NCBI GenBank assembly: GCA_007050885.1
Contig: SMYQ01000241.1
Coordinates: forward strand, 1-5,133
Direction: 5' to 3'
Length of the DNA stretch: 5,133 nt
Origin: Candidatus Bathyarchaeota archaeon
GTDB lineage: Archaea > Thermoproteota > Bathyarchaeia > 40CM-2-53-6 > RBG-13-38-9
Made by a program: the position numbers and the translations under genes. Numbering within the stretch: position 1 is the stretch's first letter; each line of letters begins with the position of its first letter. This document shows positions 1-5,133 of the stretch, piece by piece. The notes below the pieces were generated by a model. It was not told where the DNA came from. It ran no database searches and saw only the letters and a list, made by a program, of their open reading frames with translations.

Positions 1-15
1 GTAAAACAGCTTCAT
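1..15 (-). CDS. Start of a divergent gene, five codons visible
   Basis: On the minus strand an ATG at 15-13 opens a frame reading M-K-L-F-Y before the window ends. A strong Shine-Dalgarno sequence, AAGGAGAT at 30-23, lies nine bases upstream, which is the best ribosome binding site in the window. A second ATG at 20-18 is unlikely to be the start, because its frame meets a stop two codons later. The gene would be divergent from the phospholipase D-like gene and may share its promoter region. Nothing can be said about the product. The call rests only on the start signal, so a chance match is possible. Confidence 0.5.
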
Positions 16-43
16 CTCATTAATCTCCTTAATATGAATGTGC

Positions 44-62
44 CCGAAAAGATGGTATAAGT
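44..62 (+). promoter_or_regulatory. Possible BRE/TATA archaeal promoter for the phospholipase D-like gene
   Basis: A purine-rich BRE-like stretch (CCGAAAAGA, 44-52) is followed directly by a TATA-like GGTATAAG (54-61). Archaeal transcription usually starts about 25 bases downstream of the TATA centre, here near 84, which leaves a short leader of under 20 bases before the ATG at 102. Read on the other strand, the same element is CTTATACC, and it would place a start near 34, just before the Shine-Dalgarno of the divergent gene. It could therefore serve both directions. A second AT-rich element, TTTAAATT at 81-88, is an alternative TATA box for either gene. These are pattern matches only. Confidence 0.35.
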
Positions 63-101
63 CTAATTGTGGGGCTTAGATTTAAATTGAAAAGAAGATG
101 A

Positions 102-2291
102 ATGACTTCCATGTCGCTATTTCGCCGTGGACTTTTTGGTCTCTCTCTTGTAGTCCTGATTGTCATGACCCTGTTTCCACTGATGAACGTATCACAACCG
201 CTTGGGTCTACCATTCAGCCAACGATTATTGTTCCCCAACAACATACTTGGCAGACCTTTAACCGGAACATGAATGTGACTACCTTCGTGTCCCCTGATG
301 GAAGCAGGGACGAGCTCTGGCATTTTCTAAATGCGGCCCAAGAGAGCATATATGTAGAGATTTATGGGATTAACCACCCTCACATTCTTGATCTGATTCA
401 TCAACTCAATGCCTCGAATCCTTCTTTAGACATGAAGTTTCTTCTTGGCTGGAATAGTCTAGGTTATACCAGCGAAAATCAGTACGTGGCTTACAATTTA
501 ACTCAAGCCGGTTTTGAAGTCAGATGGACCAGTAACACTGATTTCACCTATGCACACCAAAAGTTTGTGATCATAGATAATGAAACCACCATAATTCATT
601 CAGGCAATTGGGCGAAGACGAGCTTCCCCGAATTCCAAAAGAAGGCTAATCGTGAATGGAGTATCGCAATGACCGATACCCAGATTACATCCTATTATCG
701 AGCAGTCTTCGACGGGGACTGGAGAAACGGCACAGCATATGATATCTCCCATGGGACAGGATCACCTCTCACCTACAGCCCAGCTTCAAGTACCTACTCG
801 CACCCTTTCGCCACTGCAGGAGAATTCAGTGGCAGTATGAACGTCACCCCGATTGTGAGTCCCGATACGAGTCTACAGGGCATTTTGTATTGCATTAATA
901 TCGCACAGGCAACATTAGACATCCAAATCCCCTACTTCACGAGCGTTGGCGATGGGGGTGCTGTTGATGACATTATTGATGCAATCCTAGCGGCGAAGGC
1001 ACGGGGCGTGACCGTCCGTGTCATTACCGAGGAAGATCAAGACTGGGTCGAGATTGAACAGATTCTCATCGACAATGATATCCCCATCGTCTGGCACGAC
1101 ACTCGCTGGTTCACCGCTAACCACAACAAGGGCATCATTGTGGATGGCCGCATCGTGCTCGTAAGTAGCATCAATTACAGCGACAACAGCATCACCAACA
1201 ACCGAGAAGCCGGTGTCATCATCGAGAACGAAGAGATCGCCCAATGGTACCTGCAAGTCTATAACTTTGATTGGGGTATCGCTGATTGTGACGCAATGGA
1301 AGAAGTGAATGTCTACTGGAATCCCAGTATCCCCAAAAGCTCCAACACCATTAACGTCACTGTGTATGGGCATATGCTATATCCCGATATTGACGAGGTT
1401 CAACTGGATGTTAAAATCGGTTCTGATCCGTGGTCAAACCAGACAATCACATCGAACATCTATCCTTCAGCAGAAGGGCAGCTGGAGAACTTCTTCCGTG
1501 AAATTCCCGCCCAACCCGACGGCACTAACATCACGGTTGTGGGACGTATCAGAAACGCAACTACCTGGCATATCGGAATACCTATGGTCATCCGGGTGCG
1601 AAACGCATTAGTTACGGTCAATCAACCACCATCAACTCCAACGTTAGCAGACCCCGGAACCGTCGACACTGACGGCTCCTTCACCGTATCCTGGAGCGCT
1701 GCAACGGATCCAGATGGCACCGTCAATCACTATCAACTCCAAATAAGTGATGCCGATACGTTCACAACTGTAACCGATGAATGGAATACCAGTGGAACCA
1801 GCCAACTGGTTACCGTAACCAGTCAAGGCGTCTACTACTTCCGGGTCCGTGCTATCGACAACCAAGATCTCAACGGTGCTTGGAGCAACACCGTAGACAT
1901 CACCGTTCTCCTTCCTCCCTCAGCCCCATCTTTGAATAATCCAGGCGATATTGATGTCGTTGGAACATTCATCGTCTCCTGGACAGCTAGCACCGACCCC
2001 GATGGCACTGTCACCCACTACCAATTCCAAATCAGCGACACAAGCGGGTTCGCCACCATCCTCTTCACCACTAACACCACTCAACTGAGCCAGGTGGTCA
2101 CAGCCCCCAACGGCGTCTACTACTTCCGGGTCCGTGCCATCGACAACGATGGCAACCCTAGCCCATGGAGCAATACTGAAAGCATCACCGTTGAAGTACC
2201 CTTCATACCTGGGTTCCCCATCGAAGCAATAATACTCAGCGTCGCCATCGTTCTGCTCACAACTCTGATGCTCCGACGCCGACGACAGTAA
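102..2291 (+). CDS. Exported, membrane-anchored phospholipase D-superfamily protein with two FN3-like domains
   Basis: This 729-residue protein has the form of a cell-surface phosphodiesterase of the phospholipase D (HKD) superfamily. Residues 4-30 form a signal or anchor segment (R8 R9, then a hydrophobic run). Two HxKx4D motifs follow: H152/K154/D159 and H341/K343/D348. Each is followed by a GSxN-like element with its first glycine lost (HSGN at 166-169, SSIN at 355-358) and then NRE (183-185, 367-369). Two half-sites usually make one active site, with histidine as nucleophile. Residues 395-505 look beta-rich but are unassigned. FN3-like repeats span 508-603 and 604-700. Residues 706-724 are a transmembrane helix, ending in RRRR, so the bulk should face outward. 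Sequons such as N58-V-T suit N-glycosylation. The substrate (lipid head group, nucleic acid or other phosphodiester) cannot be read from sequence. The ATG at 102 lacks a clear Shine-Dalgarno, and the ATG at 111 is an equally good start. Confidence 0.88.
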   Translation: MTSMSLFRRGLFGLSLVVLIVMTLFPLMNVSQPLGSTIQPTIIVPQQHTWQTFNRNMNVTTFVSPDGSRDELWHFLNAAQESIYVEIYGINHPHILDLIHQLNASNPSLDMKFLLGWNSLGYTSENQYVAYNLTQAGFEVRWTSNTDFTYAHQKFVIIDNETTIIHSGNWAKTSFPEFQKKANREWSIAMTDTQITSYYRAVFDGDWRNGTAYDISHGTGSPLTYSPASSTYSHPFATAGEFSGSMNVTPIVSPDTSLQGILYCINIAQATLDIQIPYFTSVGDGGAVDDIIDAILAAKARGVTVRVITEEDQDWVEIEQILIDNDIPIVWHDTRWFTANHNKGIIVDGRIVLVSSINYSDNSITNNREAGVIIENEEIAQWYLQVYNFDWGIADCDAMEEVNVYWNPSIPKSSNTINVTVYGHMLYPDIDEVQLDVKIGSDPWSNQTITSNIYPSAEGQLENFFREIPAQPDGTNITVVGRIRNATTWHIGIPMVIRVRNALVTVNQPPSTPTLADPGTVDTDGSFTVSWSAATDPDGTVNHYQLQISDADTFTTVTDEWNTSGTSQLVTVTSQGVYYFRVRAIDNQDLNGAWSNTVDITVLLPPSAPSLNNPGDIDVVGTFIVSWTASTDPDGTVTHYQFQISDTSGFATILFTTNTTQLSQVVTAPNGVYYFRVRAIDNDGNPSPWSNTESITVEVPFIPGFPIEAIILSVAIVLLTTLMLRRRRQ
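1623..2201 (+). repeat. Tandem pair of FN3-like domain repeats, about 96 codons each
   Basis: Two consecutive copies encode residues 508-603 and 604-700 of the phospholipase D-like protein. Both contain a PPS-x-P opening, a VSW strand, the segment TDPDGTV-x-HYQ-x-QISD, the strand GVYYFRVRAIDN and a closing WSN. The tryptophan and the YxFRVRA pattern are typical of fibronectin type III folds. The DNA is also repeated: 1827-1862 and 2112-2147 match at 35 of 36 bases, 285 bases apart. The copies differ by one residue in length and diverge clearly between the conserved strands. This points to an internal duplication with the conserved strand kept similar by selection or gene conversion. The likely role is as a spacer or binding stalk between the catalytic domain and the membrane. 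Confidence 0.8.
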
Positions 2292-2319
2292 AGATAAAGA
2301 ATCTAAGACCGAAAACGCT
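2292..2319. other. 28-base convergent spacer with no clear terminator hairpin
   Basis: The stop codons of the phospholipase D-like gene (TAA, 2289-2291) and porB (TGA, 2322-2320) face each other across 28 bases. Read on the minus strand, the spacer has a TTTT (2315-2312) and a T-rich stretch toward 2292. This could act as a weak U-tract terminator for the por operon, in the manner of archaea. The plus strand has no matching T-run, so readthrough in that direction would produce RNA antisense to porB. I see no hairpin. Confidence 0.3.
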
Positions 2320-3225
2320 TCAGCACTCAACCCTTTGCTTCAGAATCTTCCATTCGCGCTCAATCCCCCGCTCAAACTCCTCCACCCGCGCGGGGTTCTT
2401 AATCAACGTACGAAATCGACCCTGCGGCTTCAAATAATCCATCAACGGCTTCCGCTTCACCTTCCCTTCAGCAATCTGCTTACTTCGGCCCAGAAACCGC
2501 CACTCCTCCCCTTCTTTCTCCCACATAATCCACACGCCTGTGTCCACTGCGAGTTTACCCATTTCCACTGTATCCCATGTCAAATATCGCCAACCCGTCG
2601 GACACATCGTATGAATCTCAATATATCGCGTCCCCACAAATTCCTTCGCTTTCGAATACGTCTCATACACTAACCGTGGATACGCCGCCGAAATCGACGC
2701 TGTATACGGAATACCATGCTCCGCCATAATTCGCGCAAACGGCTTACGATGCTGCATTTTCCCCGTAGGTGTTGTTGTCGAAAACGACCCATACGGCGTA
2801 GCCCCAGAACGTTGCATCCCGGTATTGCCGTATGCTTCATTATTGTAGCAGGTGTAGATGAAGTTGGTTTGGCGTTCGGCAGCACCGCTGAGGGCTTGGA
2901 TGCCGATGTCATAGGTTCCACCGTCACCTGCCCAGGCCATGAGATTGATTTCTTTATCTTTACCCATATATTTGAGTCCGGCAGCGATTCCAGAGGCGGC
3001 TGCGCCTGCGGTCATAAAGGCTGTATTTAGAACTGGTACGCAAAGGCCATTTTTGGGATAGAGTCCTTGGATAACAGACATGCAGCAGGCAGGAACTGTA
3101 AGAATGGTATTATCACCCAAAGCTTTGAGTGCATGGCGGATGGCGATTGTAGCACCACATCCTGCGCAAGCGGCGTGACCTAGTTCGATGTATTCTTCTC
3201 TGGGTAAATCTTTGATAGCTACCAT
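2320..3225 (-). CDS. porB: Pyruvate (2-oxoacid):ferredoxin oxidoreductase, beta subunit
   Basis: This 301-residue subunit binds thiamine diphosphate and the 4Fe-4S cluster nearest to it. In 2-oxoacid:ferredoxin oxidoreductases it works with the alpha subunit to decarboxylate the 2-oxoacid and form acyl-CoA. Visible signatures are the cluster ligands C20, C23, C48 (spacing CX2CX24C) and C208 in CPTGW, and the diphosphate/Mg site GDGG at 100-103 followed by NNEAYGNTG at 128-136. The length is near the usual 290-330. I chose the ATG at 3225 because GGTGA (3235-3231) sits five bases upstream and overlaps the porA stop. A GTG at 3234 would add three residues but lacks a ribosome site. It is the last gene of the operon. 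Synonymous codon use changes sharply near 2820. Pyruvate is the likely substrate, but a branched-chain (Vor) enzyme cannot be excluded. Confidence 0.93.
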   Translation of the reverse strand: MVAIKDLPREEYIELGHAACAGCGATIAIRHALKALGDNTILTVPACCMSVIQGLYPKNGLCVPVLNTAFMTAGAAASGIAAGLKYMGKDKEINLMAWAGDGGTYDIGIQALSGAAERQTNFIYTCYNNEAYGNTGMQRSGATPYGSFSTTTPTGKMQHRKPFARIMAEHGIPYTASISAAYPRLVYETYSKAKEFVGTRYIEIHTMCPTGWRYLTWDTVEMGKLAVDTGVWIMWEKEGEEWRFLGRSKQIAEGKVKRKPLMDYLKPQGRFRTLIKNPARVEEFERGIEREWKILKQRVEC

Positions 3226-3230
3226 CTTCT

Positions 3231-3235
3231 TCACC
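3231..3235 (-). promoter_or_regulatory. Ribosome binding site deciding the porB start
   Basis: GGTGA, read from 3235 to 3231 on the minus strand, is five bases before the ATG at 3225-3223. Its TGA is also the porA stop codon. This overlap favours coupled translation of alpha and beta, which are needed in equal amounts. It also argues for the ATG over the upstream GTG at 3234-3232. Confidence 0.6.
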
Positions 3236-4409
3236 TTTTTAATCCGTAGAATATGTCTGGTTTCGCTTCTCCTTTGTCTGCTACATCAAATCCGATTTTG
3301 AACATTTTCTTAATATCTGTGTGTCTTACATCTCGACCGCCGAGTCCGGCGATGACTCCTTGGACAGGTATGGTTTGACCCCCTCGGTAGAGTGCTGATC
3401 GGATTTCGGTTGCGGCTCCTCCAAGGTGCCCATATGAGAGGCTACGATCGATGACTACAAAGGCTTTGGCTTTCTTTGCTAGGGCTTGAATTTGTTCGGC
3501 TGGGAATGGTCGGAAAACACGGAGTCGTGCAGATCCTGCTGCTACGCCTTCGTTTCGCAGTTCGTCAACAGCAAGTTGTGCTTCTTCTCCCATTGTTCCT
3601 AATGCAATGAGGATAACCTCTGCATCATCACAATGATATTCATTAATGAATTGACCATGATCACGTCCGAAATGTTTTTTGAAATCTGCTTCAACTTTCG
3701 GGATTAGTTTTCGTGCCGCTTCAAACCCTTCGTGGATTGCGTAACTAAGCTCGTAATAATATTCGGGCCCTGCAATGTTTCCAGTTGCCATCGGATCCTT
3801 GGGATCCAATTTCCAGTGACCTGCTTCATAGGAAGGGAGAAAGTCAGTAATTTCGTCATGTTCATACACTTCAATCGAAGTGAATGTATGGCTGAGAATG
3901 TAGGCATCTAGAGCTACCATTCCGGGAAGTAGGACCTTGGGATCTTCACATAATCGAAAGAGCATCAGGACAGTATCATAAACTTCCTGATTATTTGATG
4001 CATACAATTGAATCCAGCCAGTATCACGTTGTGACATTGTATCTGTATGGTCAGACCAGATATTCCAGGGGGGCCCAAGAGAACGATTGACAACAGGCAT
4101 TACGATAGGTAAGCGTGAACGACCTGCCCAATGAAGCATCTCGTGCATCAGTGCTAAGCCATGAGATGAAGTGGCGGTGAATGTCCGGAGTCCTAAGGCC
4201 GAAGCCCCAATACATGCAGCCATTGCACTGTGTTCTGACTCAACACGAACATATTCAGATTTCAGCTCTCCGTTCTCTACGAATTCTGCGATTTTTTCTA
4301 CAATCGTCGTTTGTGGGGTTATCGGATATGCCGCAATAACTGCGGGAATTGCTGTTCGTGCAGCCCAAGATGCAGAATGATTCCCTGTCACAGATATAAT
4401 TTTCGACAT
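3231..4409 (-). CDS. porA: Pyruvate (2-oxoacid):ferredoxin oxidoreductase, alpha subunit
   Basis: This 392-residue subunit carries the 2-oxoacid and part of the thiamine diphosphate pocket. The N-terminal domain has YPITPQT (28-34), the VESEHSA segment (56-62) and SSHGLALMHE (81-90). It also has NRSLGPPWNIW (108-118), where R109 probably matches the arginine that holds the substrate carboxylate in pyruvate oxidoreductases. T31 and E59 also fall at positions conserved for substrate and cofactor contact. These matches are from memory of the family, not an alignment. The C-terminal domain includes IALGTMGEEA and GHLGGAATEI. The frame stays open to an ATG at 4451, but that start would overlap porD by 32 bases. 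The ATG at 4409 gives the usual family N-terminus, has AAGTGA five bases upstream, and leaves ten bases after porD. No key residue looks missing. Confidence 0.93.
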   Translation of the reverse strand: MSKIISVTGNHSASWAARTAIPAVIAAYPITPQTTIVEKIAEFVENGELKSEYVRVESEHSAMAACIGASALGLRTFTATSSHGLALMHEMLHWAGRSRLPIVMPVVNRSLGPPWNIWSDHTDTMSQRDTGWIQLYASNNQEVYDTVLMLFRLCEDPKVLLPGMVALDAYILSHTFTSIEVYEHDEITDFLPSYEAGHWKLDPKDPMATGNIAGPEYYYELSYAIHEGFEAARKLIPKVEADFKKHFGRDHGQFINEYHCDDAEVILIALGTMGEEAQLAVDELRNEGVAAGSARLRVFRPFPAEQIQALAKKAKAFVVIDRSLSYGHLGGAATEIRSALYRGGQTIPVQGVIAGLGGRDVRHTDIKKMFKIGFDVADKGEAKPDIFYGLKR

Positions 4410-4414
4410 TTTTT

Positions 4415-4420
4415 TCACTT
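4415..4420 (-). promoter_or_regulatory. Ribosome binding site deciding the porA start
   Basis: AAGTGA, read from 4420 to 4415, lies five bases before the ATG at 4409-4407 and touches the porD stop codon (TGA, 4422-4420). It resembles the porB site in spacing and in its overlap with the upstream stop. It supports the 392-residue form of porA over the longer open frame. Confidence 0.5.
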
Positions 4421-4716
4421 CACTCAATATCTGCTTCAGTTTCACGTACACGTGTAATTGCTTTCACGGGACAAGTTGTTTCACAAATCATACACCCTTT
4501 ACAGTATTCCAAGTTAATGACGGGTTTGTTATTCTTATCCATTGTAATGGCTGCATCCGGACAAAACAACCAACACGTCTGACATCCAGTGCACTTGTCA
4601 TTGTCTACAATAGGACGAAATATTCGCCAGTCACCAGTACGTCCCATTGCCCCAGGCTCAGGGTATGTAATACAAGTAACACGTCTTTCTGGTGGATCGC
4701 GTTTAAGTGGTGTCAT
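4420..4716 (-). CDS. porD: Pyruvate (2-oxoacid):ferredoxin oxidoreductase, delta subunit (2x 4Fe-4S ferredoxin-like)
   Basis: This 98-residue iron-sulfur subunit relays electrons from the catalytic alpha-beta pair to external ferredoxin. Two complete CX2CX2CX3CP motifs are present: C42, C45, C48, C52 and C72, C75, C78, C82. Each set holds mainly one 4Fe-4S cluster, with the last cysteine exchanged between sets as in bacterial-type ferredoxins. The N-terminal PG-x-x-G-x-TGDWR-x-x-RP segment (21-35) is typical of PorD and VorD and separates it from free ferredoxins. Another cysteine, C15, lies outside the motifs. The start codon overlaps the porG stop in an ATGA (4716-4713), so translation is probably coupled. 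A GGGG seven to eight bases upstream may assist. Confidence 0.95.
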   Translation of the reverse strand: MTPLKRDPPERRVTCITYPEPGAMGRTGDWRIFRPIVDNDKCTGCQTCWLFCPDAAITMDKNNKPVINLEYCKGCMICETTCPVKAITRVRETEADIE

Positions 4717-5133
4717 AGTGAATACCCCATATTGAGTTCATTATACGCGCGTTGGGCTGCTTCAACATTGGTTTCAATTACTTTGTCAGGAAGCCCCTCT
4801 AAGCCCTTTCGAATCGCCTTTTTCACACTTTCAATCGAAGCGATATTGGTGGCTCTCACAACCGCACCTAACATGATGGTGTTAACTACAGCGATTCCAG
4901 CAACTAAAATCCCCTCATCTAAAGCGATTTTTGTGGCATCGACAGTAGCTATTTTTGCCTTGACTGGTAATTTGATTTCTCCTGGTAATCGTGGTGTGTT
5001 GACAACTAAAAATATCCCATCTTTGAGACCCGCTTTAACTGTAGGGTTCTCGAGTAACGTTTCATCTAAAACGACGATAGCCTCAGGTTCATAGATGTAA
5101 CTATGGATACGAATTGCCTCATCAGCAACTCGC
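4713..5133 (-). CDS. porG: Pyruvate (2-oxoacid):ferredoxin oxidoreductase, gamma subunit, C-terminal part
   Basis: The reading frame enters from the right edge (first full codon at 5132) and runs for 139 residues to a TGA at 4715-4713. It matches the C-terminal three quarters of PorG, usually about 180-190 residues. Recognisable segments are YEPEAIVVLDETLL near the visible start, FLVVNTPRLPGEI, VDATKIALDEG and AGIAVVNTIMLGAVVRAT. The missing N-terminus should carry the glycine-rich GRGGQG motif. In archaeal four-subunit enzymes this subunit forms the domain that helps close over coenzyme A. It is followed directly by porD with a four-base overlap, and its position upstream fits the classic gamma-delta-alpha-beta order. 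The operon promoter must lie beyond the window. Confidence 0.9.
   Translation of the reverse strand, partial: RVADEAIRIHSYIYEPEAIVVLDETLLENPTVKAGLKDGIFLVVNTPRLPGEIKLPVKAKIATVDATKIALDEGILVAGIAVVNTIMLGAVVRATNIASIESVKKAIRKGLEGLPDKVIETNVEAAQRAYNELNMGYSL

Noticed and set aside
987..1373. Open frame of 128 codons on the minus strand inside the phospholipase D-like gene
   Set aside because: It lies over the second HKD domain, which is clearly coding on the plus strand, and its translation has no recognisable domain.
1827..2147. Direct repeats considered as CRISPR or mobile-element ends
   Set aside because: There are only two copies, both in frame, 285 bases apart, encoding the same FN3 strand. There are no spacers, inverted ends or transposase.
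2292..2319. Small RNA or attachment site between the convergent genes
   Set aside because: The spacer is only 28 bases, with no hairpin, tRNA end or repeat that would support it.
1920..2330. Open frame of 136 codons on the minus strand overlapping the FN3 repeats and the convergent spacer
   Set aside because: Its acidic, low-complexity product mirrors the FN3 coding sequence, and similar shadows occur over both repeat copies.
2335..2927. Overlapping open frames on both strands across the second half of porB
   Set aside because: They arise from the C-rich plus strand, which lacks stop codons. The intact porB frame with conserved cysteines explains the region.
4410..4451. Fourteen-residue N-terminal extension of porA
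   Set aside because: It would overlap porD by 32 bases and adds a segment unlike the family N-terminus, whereas the ATG at 4409 has a well-placed ribosome site.
4732..5094. Open frame of 120 codons on the plus strand opposite porG
   Set aside because: It is the antisense shadow of a well-conserved porG sequence. It has no ribosome site and no family features.

Overview
The window looks like ordinary chromosomal DNA from an archaeon. It holds two transcription units that converge, plus the first codons of a third gene at the left edge. The archaeal assignment is an inference. It rests on a four-subunit 2-oxoacid:ferredoxin oxidoreductase operon in gamma-delta-alpha-beta order, GGTGA-type ribosome binding sites, a BRE/TATA-like promoter, and a secreted protein anchored by a C-terminal PGFPIEAI-hydrophobic-RRRR tail. 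That tail recalls surface proteins of Asgard archaea (Thorarchaeia-like) and some other archaea. This lineage guess comes from memory of such tails and is only tentative.

Layout. Positions 1-15 (minus) carry the start of a divergent gene, of which five codons are visible behind a strong Shine-Dalgarno. Positions 16-101 are a short divergent promoter region. Positions 102-2291 (plus) encode a 729-residue exported phospholipase D-superfamily protein: signal segment, two HKD half-sites, a beta-rich linker domain, two fibronectin type III-like repeats and a C-terminal membrane anchor. A 28-base convergent spacer follows. From 5133 down to 2320 (minus) lies a tightly packed operon: porG (gamma, N-terminus off the window), porD (delta, two 4Fe-4S clusters), porA (alpha, pyruvate binding and half the TPP site) and porB (beta, TPP and one 4Fe-4S cluster).

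The four por products assemble into one soluble cytoplasmic enzyme. It oxidatively decarboxylates pyruvate, or a related 2-oxoacid, to the acyl-CoA and passes electrons through porB and porD clusters to ferredoxin. The reverse reaction can fix CO2. The phospholipase D-like protein would act outside the membrane and has no evident functional link to the operon.

The least expected signal is compositional. Inside porB, near position 2820, synonymous codon choice switches abruptly. Isoleucine goes from 10 ATC:1 ATT to 0 ATC:10 ATT. The left side of the switch shares a C-over-G excess on the plus strand with the 3' part of the convergent phospholipase D-like gene. I see no tRNA, rRNA, CRISPR array, insertion sequence or recognisable novel defence or biosynthetic system here.
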